64,000 nt of DNA from Parus major. Taxonomy: Eukaryota > Chordata > Aves > Passeriformes > Paridae. The notes below the pieces were generated by a model that saw only the letters and a program-made list of their open reading frames with translations, had not been told where the DNA came from and ran no database searches. How positions within the stretch are numbered: position 1 is the stretch's first letter; each line of letters opens with the position of its first letter. Where the stretch lies: NCBI RefSeq assembly GCF_001522545.3, contig NC_031777.1, positions 787,074 through 851,073 on the forward strand. The letters run 5' to 3'. The position numbers were made by a program, and so were the translations under genes. Of the stretch, positions 38,687 to 51,239 are shown one piece after another.

Positions 38687-39352
38687 CCTTTAAAAAGGGA
38701 GCATTTTTTTAGGTCAAGTAAACCATTCCAACATCCCAAATGGAAGATTCAATTAAAAGGAGAACAGACAGGAAGACTTTGCCTGAAAGAAAACCCCAGC
38801 AATGCATGAGAGAGGGACAGGTCACACTGAGAGCCTCACTAGAGAAAATATCTGTATTTAAGTACTCCATTGGAAATTTGAGTTCCCTTGCTTTACTTCT
38901 CCAAGACCTGAGAACCTGGCACTCCCAGGGACCCACTGACAATAAAGAGGGAGTGAAGCAGTTCACAGCAAAGAGATCCAGACTTGGAAGGAATAATCAT
39001 TGATTATTCTAAATATAGACTCCTAAAAATGCAATTCCCCAGTAGGAACCCATCAGAAAAGACCAGAATTTTGATGGGAAAATGTTGATGGTTATATACA
39101 CTAAAGGAATCTCATCCAGTGTGCCTGAACAAAGACATTAACCAGGGTCTTAGAAAATACACAAACACTCAGTCTTGGGTACACAAAAGGAGGGAGAACT
39201 TCATATGCCTGCCTACATCTAGGACACTTCACAAGGATTACTGATTTTTTTATCACTTGAACAACTGACCCAACACATTTTTGAGCTATTTTCAGTCTTA
39301 CTCTAAGCTGAGGTGGTTCCACCATGTAAGGATGGACACTCAAATCAATAAG

Positions 39353-39766
39353 TGTCAGATTTCAGAGAAGAATTGAAGAGGATCTGGGAAATAATCAGAA
39401 TGTTAATCATGAATGATTATATGAAGGTGCTTTATTGAAGAGCTCTGGGTGTCAGGGGTACACATACCCAAATCTGACCCCACTTCATTTTGAGTTGAAC
39501 ATGTTTTATACTCTATTGTTATATTACTTACATATTAATTATTAAACTTACATTGTTGTATTGTATACATTGATTTTACCCAAGCATGGATTTCTTGTGG
39601 TCCCCCTCAAACCCCTTAACATAATTTCTCATGATTCTTTAAACAATAATTATATCTAATCACATCTAACAATTATATCATTTATCATATATTGACTACA
39701 CAGGTGCAGTTTCACATGATCTTAGCAAGCACAAGGCCTAACATTTCCCAGGGTCTACTTTTAACA
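39353..39766 (-). mobile_element. LTR-like element, probably a solo LTR
   Basis: Read on the minus strand the stretch begins TGTTAAAAG, has a TATAAAA box (plus 39504-39510), an AATAAA signal about 70 bases further on (plus 39431-39436), and ends CTGACA. This is the layout of a short retroviral LTR (U3, R, U5 with TG...CA ends). No gag or pol remnant is adjacent, which suggests a solo LTR. I did not find a matching target-site duplication, and an alternative 5' end at 39743 is possible, so the ends are approximate. It is in the same orientation as DNM3. Confidence 0.55.
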
Positions 39767-41537
39767 CTTCTCCCAGGGCTTGCCAAGCCTAATTTTCTTT
39801 CTAACTCCCTGAATTTTCTATCATTTTAAAATATTCTACTATCAAGAACAGGAAGATTAAGCCCCTTTATATTTAAAAGACAGGCAGAAATAAATTCCTG
39901 CATATTTAAAAGATGTTGGAGTGAGGTATTTTTAAAGAACAACTGTCCTTTGCTAGGCAGAACAGTGCCAAACAGGTAGTGTGCCCCAAAAATCCTTTTT
40001 CTAGAAGCACTCTAGTGCTAGTGACAAACCTTTAACAAACAACACTGTCCTGCAATAATTCATTCATTCTCTCATGCCATTCTTGGACTGCCAGGAACTA
40101 TGTTCTTACTCTCAGTTTGTAAAATGGGATCTTGGTCTGCAACTGCAACTTCTAGACAAGTAGTATCTACTGCCAATATTAAAACCAGCTGCTGGAAAGG
40201 CACCATGCTGGGCCTTACAAAAGAAACTGTACAAAGAAAAGGGAGTTCAATAAAAGAAATTGGACATGGGGCAGAAATCACAGCCCCAGTGAGACAAGGA
40301 CAGGGTTGGTTCTGTGAAAGGACAGCTTTATTTTAGCAGAACACCAATCAGACTGGAAAAACCCAAACAGACCCCTAAGTCATGTAACCCTGAGGACAAC
40401 ACACCACTCACAACAGGTGAAGTTCTCTCTCTCTGGAAGTGATGCCATTGACTTCCCCAAGCCCATCTTCCAGCCTGGCCATGACCCAGACTGGCTGAAA
40501 TGAAACCATTTCTGAGCTCAGCCATTCTCCCACCACACTGAGAGGTATTTTCTGCAGAGCAGGGTGTAACAAAGAGGGAGCTGATATCTTCAGACTATAA
40601 AGACAAGTGAAGATGAAGTTTCCTAAAGCAAGAGCCTTGTTTTTCACCACACCAAAGGTAACACAGGTGGTGTTAAGGACTGCAGACAATGCTGCATTTT
40701 GCTCTCATGAGAGAGCCCATCACCCATGTCAAAGCCCTCATGTGAGGAACAGCAAGGAACTCTGCCCACAGAGCTCCTTGGTGCACAGAGCTGACATGAA
40801 CACATCTCTTGAGTGTTTGCAGCCACATCTTGGGGCACAGGTGATCTGAAAGAGAAGCTGAGCTCTTGGAGGATGCCTGCCCTGTATGCAGCTGCATACA
40901 GGCTAAGCAGCTAAGCCAGAGCTAAGGCCAGTCCTTAGGAGACCTAAGCCCAGTCTCACTCACACCACTTCTGAGAATTTGCTGTCTGAATCAGCCAGAT
41001 AACCTTTAATAACTATAATTTAGAATATGGTACAGCAGTTGTTTCCAGACCATGGTCATGAACAACTACATATTTGTACCCAGTGCCAGCAAACACAGCT
41101 AGGGACAGCTGGCCTGTGACTGCAAAGGCTTCTGTTCACTACAAGAAGGTTCTTGCTTCTACTGGAAGAATATCTAGATCTGAAAATGAAACAGTATTAA
41201 ACAAAAGTACAACTGAACATGAAATTACATTGCACAAGATTAATTTTTCTCATGGACTTTATCTTCCATGCTTCATGTTAATTTCTTTATTTGATTTCCA
41301 TAAATGCCCTTAGGTTTGCTGCCACCCAGTTTATACACCCCAATTGTTGAATAAATCAAAATAATATTGTGTAGAAAATGCAACCAGAAAGTTTGAATAT
41401 CTGCTGCTAAAGGGTCTGATAACACTGTGTGTTACAGCTCTTGGTAATTTTGTACCCACCCACCAATGAGCTTGTAACTACCCCAAAGATGAGATGTGTT
41501 ATCTGAATTCAGCAGCACATACAATGGTACATAATTC

Positions 41538-41628
41538 TTTCTTTTAATTATAAATAACTTTTTTATTTTAAATTAAATGAATTAAATTAATTAAATTTTC
41601 TTTTAATTATAAATAACTTTTTTTTTCT
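41538..41628. repeat. AT-rich duplication with 59-base period
   Basis: The block ttcttttaattataaataact followed by a T run occurs at about 41539-41565 and again at about 41598-41626, separated by aatta/ttaaat low-complexity DNA. Confidence 0.85.
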
Positions 41629-42427
41629 AAAGAAGAGGAATTGTTGAGGTTGAGTTTCAAAGAGAAGAATATAAAGGAAACAGAGTGAGATCACTTGTTT
41701 CTCTGCTGCAGGAACGGGGGCTTCAGGAACAAAGGTATAAAAGTCACCAAAAAACTGCATTGATCAGACACCTCAACATGTCCACAGAGAGCTCTTCCAA
41801 GTGAAATCACCATTCTCCAAAACTGGCACACTTGAGATATCAAGTGTCACACACCAAACAGAGAAGAACAGGGATGACATCAGCCAAAGGCCAGAGTGGA
41901 GCTGGGAATCAGGAGCTGAGGAGTGCCCAGAGATCAGAGCACATCATGGAAGGAGAGTTTGTAACTGAAGAGTGCAGCTCCAGGATGGAGGATTTGTACA
42001 CCCCTAATATGGGCCTTGATTCTGCCTGATAAACCTGTGGGTAGAGAAGGTTAATGAAATCCAGGATGATCTGTATGTCAGAGTAGGCATTGTGTATCTT
42101 CATTTAGTCAGGGAAACATTCAGTTTCTCCTCATCACCTTGTTTTCCCTTCTAGAAGAGAAAAAAAAGGAGTATCTGGCTGTTCACCAGCTGCCCTCCAC
42201 CCTCCTGTCCAATGATGACATTTCCTGTTACACTGTACATGCTATGGAAGAGTGAGCCTGGTGACATTTTTGGCAGGAAAAAAACAAAAGTTTCACATTT
42301 TTATTTACTCCTAATTACTATCCAGCTTTTGTGCAATTACTGACTTGGAAGACAAGGAGGGTATTTTAGGATTGTCCCAAAACCTTGTGATAGTCGTGTG
42401 TTCCTCCTTAGGGGTGATCCCATATGC

Positions 42428-42538
42428 TAAAGGAGCAACCTGCTCCTTTATAATAATTGGAATAATACAATTATTCCAAGAGCTGGAGCCACAGGGACTC
42501 CAGCTGCAGGTGTCAGCCTGGGCTCCAAAGGACCTTTG
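42428..42538. repeat. Cluster of four consecutive perfect inverted repeats
   Basis: TAAAGGAGCA/TGCTCCTTTA (42428-42437 and 42441-42450, loop acc), TTGGAATAAT/ATTATTCCAA (42457-42466 and 42470-42479, loop aca), AGCTGGAG/CTCCAGCT (42481-42488 and 42498-42505), and CAAAGG/CCTTTG (42526-42531 and 42533-42538). All arms are perfectly complementary. No known element was recognised. Confidence 0.9.
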
Positions 42539-45500
42539 TGGCTGAGATTGGTGCAGCAGAGCCCAGCAGCACCTTCCTCTCCTCCAGCCAACTTTCAGTG
42601 CTCATTGACCAGCTCTGGGAAAGCACCCAAAGAGTTTGGCCACCCTCACTGCCTTCCCCAGGGCAAACCTCACTGAATGTCCACAGTGGGGCTAACGTTC
42701 ATGCTCCATGGCCTGAAACTTCACAGCCAGAGAGCTTTCACCTTTCTGCAGAGCTTCATTAAAATCCCTCATCAGAGTGGAAGTGGTGCAAAAACTAGCT
42801 GCCCCATAAAAAATGAAGAATTTAAAAATATTTTCAGTATGCAGATGCCTTGCCAAAAGCACAGTAAAGAGCCCACCGTGGATACATAACAGAAATAAAA
42901 AAATGTTTGCTCATTTCTAAATTTCCTGCAGTTTGCTTAATGTCAGCAGCCCCAGTTAAGAGCAGGAACATAAAACCCTGTGACAGCCACTGAACCCCCG
43001 ACCTCGAGCAGCAGCTTTGCTGAGACTGGGTTTGGAATCATTCAGAGCATCAGCCTGCATCTTGTTACACTCACTGCAACTGATGCAATCCTGTGAATCT
43101 CTTCTCCACTGGACATTTTTAACTCTCTGGGGACAGGAGTTATTTTATTCTTACAGGAATATCAGCCAGGGCTGCTCTGTTTCTTCAGGAACATTTGGGG
43201 AACAAGATTTCATCTAGTTTTTGTTTGAAGTAGTAAATATTTAGGAGAAGCAGAAGATAGCCTTCATCTGAAACATGCTTTTACATCCTTGGAGCAGCGA
43301 GGCAGTGAGAAAAGGACTGGAGAACAGCCTGCCATTTCCTTTCCTCCCTGGTTTTTGGGCTGCTTTTGAGCCAGTGTGTGCACATGCACTCTCACTCCCT
43401 CGGGCTGCTCTTTTACACCGGGACTTCCTTGTAAAATCCAACTCATCTGTTCGAAGCAATGACTGAAACTCTGTCTATAAAATTATGGCATTTTTCCACT
43501 TGAAAAAAAAAATAAATTAACACTTCATTTAAAAGTTATTTTTAAACCTAGTTGGCTTGAAGCCACCTTTAGTCACAACTGAAATGAATTCTTCTTTTCC
43601 TAGAATTCAATGCCTTCCTTTTTTAAAATATACTTGTTTAAAAAAAGTGAACTCAGTAAAAATGCAGAGTTACACTTCTGACTACACTGTTTTGCCCTCT
43701 GACATATCAGCAGTTTGCTTTTCAACAAAGCCAAAAAAGTCTTTCATTTTTCTTCTTTAGGGACTTATCCCGAGCAGGGACTTGAGCAGTCCCAGAGCAG
43801 ACATCTCCAGCCTGACTCTGGCCGGGGCACTTGCAGAGCATCATCACAGCCAGGAACAGAGTTATGTCTGGAAGGGAACTGAAACCCCTTCAGAAACATG
43901 GCCAGACTTGAAAAGAAAGCACCAGAGCTTTATTCCAGTGTGAGACACCTCCTGCTTCTGGCACTGCACCTGCATTTCCATGGAAGAGCCAAGCACGAAA
44001 CACATCCATGGGGAGCACTGTTGTCATACACACAGGGAGAATGAGGACCCTGACTTCACTGTGTTCCCATTTTCCAGGACTGTCTCAAGAGACAGGAAGA
44101 CATCTGGACTCCTTAATGAAGTAGCTGATCTGGAATTTGGATTTAGTAAAACTAACTCCCCTTTAAATAAAATAAAAATTAAAAGGAAAAAATCAGGAGA
44201 GAAAAGAAAGTCTTTAATTTAAGCCATTAATATGTCACCAAAAAGTATTTGAAGGACCAACAGGCAAACTGAGCTGACAGCAAGGGTGTTTTCCTTCTCT
44301 TTTCAGGGAGATTCTGCTTTTCCTAAGAGAAAATTCAAACTCAATTACACTGCTTTTATATTCAGTGACTGTTTGCATGTGCAGCATTATCACAACTCAA
44401 CTGAGATGTGAATATGGAGCTTACAGACTTCAGTTCTACACATTCTCTAAAGGGTATCAGCAAGCACAGCAATGCAAAATAATTAGAAGGTAAAAAATTT
44501 GTAGTCACTATCTGTAAAAAGTAATTTAAAGAGATTTTGGTTTTCCAAGTTTAAGTTTCTCAAGTCTGAGCTCAGCATTTAAGTGTTTGGTACTTTGAAT
44601 CAAGTAGAAAATATTGGCTAACTCAGGGCTTAATGGTGACAAAGGAAAGGTGACTTTTAAAATTAAAAAGTGGCACTTTAAGGTTTTGAGATTTTTCTGT
44701 TGCTGCTGTTTTATTGCTTGAGTGCCCAGGGATTCAGAACAAAAATTTCCTAAGGACCCAGCATCTATCTACTCTTTTCACCTAACCATGTTAGAAGACC
44801 ATGGAGATGGACTCTGGGGGAATGCTTTAGTTTTTGATACTGTTTCAAACAGCAGTGTCTGGAGGGCTGTTTCAAGAGGATTTGGGGTTTTTTTAATGGA
44901 AAGATGCACAGGGTAAGCAGCAAATCCACAGTGGTGGGTTAAGACAGTCAGACTCTGCACAACTGGACAATTCTGCACTCGTTCCCCACTCGAGGCTGTG
45001 GAGCTCAGTGTTAATATTAACAAAATGCAGCTTGCCAACATGTGCTTGCTGAATGAGGTAGGTCTCCATTACCTCATTCTACACGACCCTTTTACAGATT
45101 TTATCCAACAAAGCTTCTGAAGATATATTTATCTTTAACCATGTGAGAAATCTCACTTACAGTAATGATTGTGCAACAATAAAAAGTAAAAATAAAAATG
45201 GTTAGCAGACCGCTGACGATTATAAACCCTCTTCACTTCCCTTCCTCCCCCTTTTTCTTACAGACTCATTACTCCAATGTTTATTTTTACTTTTGCAAGT
45301 CCAAGAGTGCAAAGCTAAAGGCAGAGGTATAAAAGCAGCCACAGTCTGAAGGGATGGGTGAGTACAGGATCTTGACATGTGAGCATAGGACAGGATCCAG
45401 TGGATGAGCAGCACACTGGGCAGCACAGGAGGAGGGTTACAGCTCTTGTAGCAACCCAGGAAAGCTCTGCCAGGACAGTAAGGAAGGATTATGAAGCTTT

Positions 45501-48500
45501 TCAGCATAAAGTTGCATTAGAAGTTTTAAGACACTGTCATGAATCTCAATCTGCCATTCCTATCTCCTCCCTGACCTCTTCTCAGGAACTCTCTGGTCAC
45601 CTCTCAGGTTTACCCGTGTCATTTTCCCACTCCACTAGGTAGAGAAATCTCAATACTGTGGGGTTTGAGCCTCTGCAGGCAGCTGCAGGCTGGTTCTATC
45701 TGTCCAACTGGGATAACAGGATCTCCAGACTCCCACAGGAATGATCTGTGTGAAGGAGAAGGGGGAAGACCTAAATGTAAGATCCTTACAAGGAATTGGC
45801 TCAAAGAGAAAGATCAGGACGGTTTCCTGGAGATTTCTTTTGGAGTTATCTTCTGGCTGGCAACCCAGGCCAGATGGAGAATGTTTCTGAACCTACAGCA
45901 AGAGCTGCCCTTGGCTCAGAGTGAAGGAAGAGTTAAGAACTCCCAGATCCTCACATCTCACAGGCTTCTCCTCTCCCTGCTCATGGGTATCCTGCTGAAA
46001 TCTGTCTGGTGCTGACCTCGCTGGGGTGCCCCACAGCTCAGCTCTGGAGAACAGAGCTGGTCCATGCAGCTCCTGCCATCCAGACTCACTTTGTGCCAGC
46101 CCCAAGAGCTCAGTGGTGTCCCACCTATCCCCATTTCCCTTATCAGAGCATCCACAGTCTCTGGGATCAGAGCAGCATCCACTGCAGCAGCAAAGCCTTA
46201 AGCCAGCGTGTCGTAAAGAAACATTATAAACACTACCTTGACATTTTAGTGTACACAGTTAACATTTACATTTCACACCACCTCCTCTGTAAAGCCCCTC
46301 TCTCCATGCCATCAATACACCAATTCTCTTAACCCCTCCCCACCCAACTCTAAGAGCACCTTTTCTCAGGCAGGCCAACAAAACAGAATATCTTTGGTGC
46401 TTCTGAGCCCAGCCACTGTGGAGACTGTGCAGACAGGAGTGGTCAAAAACTGGTTAAAAACCACAAAAATTAGAAACAGACAAAATTCCCCAATCTTCAA
46501 AACCTTTAAAACCCACCTGGGTCTTTCTCAAATACCCCAGAAAGCTTCCAGTTCACAAAGAGATGCTACAGACAATATTCTAAGGCTACTTTCAGTGTTT
46601 GCCATGAAGCATCTTTTTGATGCTGCAGATTCATCTTCCTCAGGTTAAATATACCAAAACAGGAAGGAGGGGAGGAAAAAAGTCACAAAAGCTGTATAAC
46701 TCCTTTCAGAGTTATGACAAACTCTCTCTGCATCTTATTCCAAAGCATGAGATGTGCAATTTCCATTCTTAAGCTCAGTAAAAATGGCATTAAAAAGCAC
46801 TAACCCTGGGAACTGCATGATTACTCGTTTATCAGATCAACATCAGCAAAACTGTCTTTTTATGTGCTGCTTACTTTCAAAAAAAAAAACCCCTACCACG
46901 CATATTTCAGTTCTCCCTCTCCACACCCCACACCCTTCTGCTGCTGTCCAGCTGGAACACATCAAGGGTCTAGAAGCCAAGTCAAATGTTGACCCCACCC
47001 TCCTCCATCCATTTTAAGGCACCTTCAAAGCCAGTACACTGATCTAGTTCAGCTTAGCCAACAACGCCAGCAAATCTGTTATTTAAGACTTTAGTGCTGG
47101 GTTTTTATAACTGCCCATTAATACAAGCTTTGATGTATGGTCAAAAAACCCAGCTGTAATGAGTTTCATCAGACTGTAGTAACCTTTTCTCAGAAGGTCT
47201 TTATTACTATACCTTCATAATCTTTGGGCCCAATACTTTTATAGTATCATTCTTGCTGAACCTCCTTAAAAACAGCTCAGCAACACTTAACACTCCTTCC
47301 CCAAAATTAAAACAAAGAGCCAGTAACAGTTTTTCTTGAAGATACTTGTGCACCCACATTTTTAATCGCATTTTGCTGTTAAGAGCGTGCAGGCAATAGC
47401 TGTGAGAACTGAAAGACAAACTAATTTTCATTACAAAGTCCTTCAGACAGGATACAAAAGGATTTTGTAAAAGGACAAACTTACTTTGTTGCTCCCCTTT
47501 GCAGGATGCAGCACGAAAGAAAAGAGGGGGAAAAAAAGAAATATTAGTTACATTTATTTTACATGCATTCAGCCTAGTTTGAAGAGTTCTGGAAATGGCT
47601 CAAAGCAAATGAGGAACTGACTCAGGGAACATTCACTGAATCCTGAAGTCAGACAGATTCCAGGGGAACACAGGGCATTCACAAAGCACTGAAATGTTCA
47701 GCAGAGCTGTTTTCCTCACTACACAAACATTCTGATGCTGCTTTCACTTCCTTTGGTGGAAATCAGGAGCAGCTCCTGGGAAGTTGGTGGATACAAATAA
47801 AAGGGAGAAGAAAATGAGGCCTGAAGTGATCTAGGGATGGGAGGGCAGCCAGAGGGAATTTCAGTGCTGGTAACACTGAACTTCAGAACACAAAGCAACC
47901 CCCATAACATCTCTGAGCCTTCCACAACAGCCATTCCCTGCAACTTGCCAGCCAATGGAAAGTTTCAAGATTCAAAGCATTTTAAAAAGCAAATGCTGAA
48001 TTTTTAGATTAATAAGAGGAGATGGCCTTGGGAGGGGGGAGAAGGAATGGGCAGTGCTAACAAGGTAAAATGTGCAGAGCAAGTTACGACAAACATCTGG
48101 GCTATTATTTTGGTTTAATTGTGAGTTTTGCCATGAGCTGGCAACAACAGTGTATAAAATACAGTGGGAAGCCAGCCAAAATAAACATCAGCCTACACCA
48201 GTTGAGAAATCAAGTCTGGGAAGGTTAGTCACAACGTTGTAGTCATTTTTGAACAAAAAAAAGAGAGTTTTGGATGCATGGGTCCAGAAAGGCAGCAGTA
48301 AAGTCAGCTGGTAAATGGATATCCCATTTCAAAGTGAATTGGCCACAGGATGATTTATATCAAGCAAGCTGACTTGCATATGGGTTGGAAAAATCAAAAC
48401 ACTGATTCATTGCTATCTGGGTGGCTGTCACAGCCCACGGCCTGACAAAGGCAAATGGATTGTGGGAAGGAGGTGACTTGGAAAAGTGCAAAGAATTTGG

Positions 48501-50415
48501 ATCAGAGGAAATTCATGGGACAGTGAATATGGGAATATTCACCCTGTGCATCCCCATGGACAGAGGGACAGGGAAGAGAAGCAAAATGGAGCAAGGAAAT
48601 GAAGGAAGGGGGTAATTTATGGCCTTTAAAATATTAATGAGATTTGCTTAGGCAAAAAGAAAGGTTATAAATCTAAAACCTTGGATTTTAGCTTACAGGA
48701 TTAAATGAGCAGCAGAGACTCCATGTTAGTGGCAGCAAGTACTGAGCCCCATTATCACTGTAATCAAACAATTGTATGTAGCACTACTAAAAAAAAGAAA
48801 AAATCAACAGAAAAATGAATATTCTTCGTTGAGAATTTGTCCTTGGTGAGAATTCAGAACACATCTCTTTAATTGCTGCCAGATTCCTACTTTTCTTTTA
48901 GTTTTCATTTCTAACAGCAATTCAAGTGCTGGTGCCAAAGTCTTGGATGCTCAGAGTTCCCAGCTGTGCCTCACAGGTAACAGAGAGTGAGAAGTTTGGT
49001 CTGGGAAGGGGCTAAGGCACCTCTTTGCCTTTTTAATGCTGGGATCACAAAGTTGGGGGGAAGCACCAAAGTAAACCCAAGTTGCTGCCATTTCCTGGCA
49101 GTCCCTTCTACTTAAAAACATGGTCTCTGAATCTTTGAAGGAGAATAGAAGAATGGGGGGTGTGTCTGAAGTTATTTTATATTGTCAGAGGAAGGTGTGA
49201 AACTGAGGAGCATGCACAGGATTTTCATTAAATACTTTCATTTTTATCTAGGATCTACTGGGTCTTCTAAGGTACCTTCTAAGGCCTTGGAGATTTTGCT
49301 TAGCAGAATTCAAAACTCTGAAAAGCAAATTCACAGTCCACATCTGAACCTCTGGTCCTTTAGGAATAAAGTTTTGGAGGCCCAGAGTAGCATGGAGCAT
49401 CTTTCCTGAACAGCTTACAAAACTACCAGGCAAATTTCAGAGTACAGGCATTTGGAACAATAATATTTACTCTTTTTATAATGTAAAGATAATTCCAGCT
49501 CAAAGGAGAACTGTATTTTGACTCTCTTCTACTTCTTTCAGGGAAGTCTCTCATCTTGCATCTAAGACTCCTTTGACAGACCAACTTTAAACAAAACCAA
49601 GAATTCTTTGTAAACATATTTTGAATACCAAGTATTTTTAGGGGGAAGGGAGAGACAGGAAGACAGAAGAGAAGTTCAGAAATCCAACCAGTCTGTCTTG
49701 TTTAAGGATAAAGTACTAGATACACCAACAAGATAAAACCATCACAGAATACAAAATTAAACCAGAGGCAGCAACAGGCTTTTGTGAAATCATCATTAAA
49801 ATCTAAGCAAGAAAAAACCAAGGCAATACAGTATATTGGTCCAAGTAATTAATTAGGTAACCCCTCATAACAAATCCTTGTTAAGTGGCTTTTGATATTC
49901 TTAGGATCTACTGGAACAGGCAACAAGGTGAGTGAAAAGTCACCAACACTCTTTTACTTTTTAAAGTCTCAGATACCTGGTAGGTTTCCTGCTAAATGCA
50001 TATTGACACTACTCTCTAAAAAAACCTGCATCATTACCATTATTACCATCATCACTGTTTATTTCTATAATAACTGGAAAATCCAGCAGTACAAGAATTT
50101 CTACTTTATCTTTTTATGGTGGTCTTGAACCTTTGTGTGAAGAGAAGAAGCTGAAGCCTGTTTACATGAATCTCCTGGAGGAGATGCAGACAGAACTGCA
50201 CCGGGAGCCACGCAGGCATCACAACCATAAAGGTAGAAAAAGATGAAGAGAGAAGACAGCACAAGACCCTGGACTCAAACCTGGCCTTCCCATGGAAAAC
50301 AATCAGGGAGAAGAGCAAATTCATCAAATATTCAATCAAAGCTTCGTTTCTCAGAGCTGATTTTCCACTGAAGGCATCCAGCACTCCCTGCAGAAAGGTG
50401 AGCTGTGCATTACAG

Positions 50416-50460
50416 AAACTTTCAAAGTTCAAATGTTTCAAACTTTCAAAGTTTCAAATG
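50416..50460. repeat. Short tandem duplication, 24-base period
   Basis: The block aaactttcaaagttcaaatg is followed by tttc and then aaactttcaaagtttcaaatg. Confidence 0.85.
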
Positions 50461-51127
50461 CCAGGTATTTCTGCTAGTCAGCCTTCTCTTTGCATACATC
50501 TCAAACCTTCACTTGAAGTAAAATATCAAGATATCTAGGTCCAAAAAATAGTAAATAATAGCTGGACGTATTCTGTTTCCCAACTTTCTGTCATTTCTAG
50601 TAAATTATTAGAGGCTTTTTTATTGTATCCTGTTCCATTTGCTCCACATGATGATTAGCTGAGTAAAACTGCCTTTGGAAAGGTTTAGCATGTGTTTCAT
50701 ACCCAAAAAATGATGCAGTGAATAAGTAAAATAAATATACACGATTGCCTGGAATGCTTCTGTCAGTTCTGTAATACAGAATAAACTCTTCAAAGAACAT
50801 CTTTACCTTAGAAAACATTAACAAAAACAACGAGGCTCAGGAAACCCCAAATTGCTCAATGCTTTTACTACACAGATCCAATGAGAAACATGTTGGAAGG
50901 TTTGGTTTGTGGTTGGTTGGGTTTTTGGGTTTTTTTTTTTTTATGTTGAGGTTTGACGCACAAATTGGTCTTAAAATATTTCATTATGAATATTTTGGAA
51001 TTACCACAGACTCGTACAATGAAAAGGCTGCTCCTTCTTGAGATATCTGCAGACACTGTGTTTCTCCAGATGATGCAGTTGGGTTTTTTTGATTCAAACA
51101 GAGCAAACCAGTGAGTTTTTAACTTAC

Positions 51128-51239
51128 TGAGGATTTATCAGGATAGACACCAGCTCGTAGCAGAGATGCCTTCCAGCTATCCACCTCCTCTTGGGAGTCA
51201 CAGGCTAGCTCAAGGAAACGGTAATCCTTGTAAACATTC
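51128..51239 (-). CDS. DNM3: DNM3 internal exon: C-terminal PH domain
   Basis: This 112-base exon contributes one base (the G that completes Arg) and then 37 codons. The acceptor is ctttgttctag/G and the donor is TCA/GTAAGT. The translation opens [15 protein letters not shown] and ends [13 protein letters not shown]. It covers the last PH strands and the C-terminal helix with its conserved Trp (VDSWKAS). Phe in DYRFLELAC and the DKS ending fit dynamin-3 better than dynamin-1, which from memory has Gln in the first position and a different end. Reading on into the intron gives two more residues and then a stop, so retention of this 31-kb intron would truncate the protein just after the PH domain. 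The splice to the exon at 19815-19979 is in phase 0. Confidence 0.95.

Larger units (their letters stand above)
19980..51127 (-). other. DNM3: 31-kb DNM3 intron with repeats and mobile-element fossils
   Basis: This intron lies between the PH domain and the GED exons. Identifiable items, listed separately, are CR1 fragments near 20971 and 25761, a possible reverse-transcriptase remnant near 25030, a tRNA-like fossil at 30333-30404, a tandem duplication and (AAT)n array at 34411-34622, an AT-rich block at 38563-38686, an LTR-like element at 39353-39766, and inverted-repeat clusters at 20421-20482 and 42428-42538. I checked the plus strand for the mature miR-199a and miR-214 sequences known from an antisense transcript in a DNM3 intron of mammals and did not find them. 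Other stretches show nothing I can name. Confidence 0.8.
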
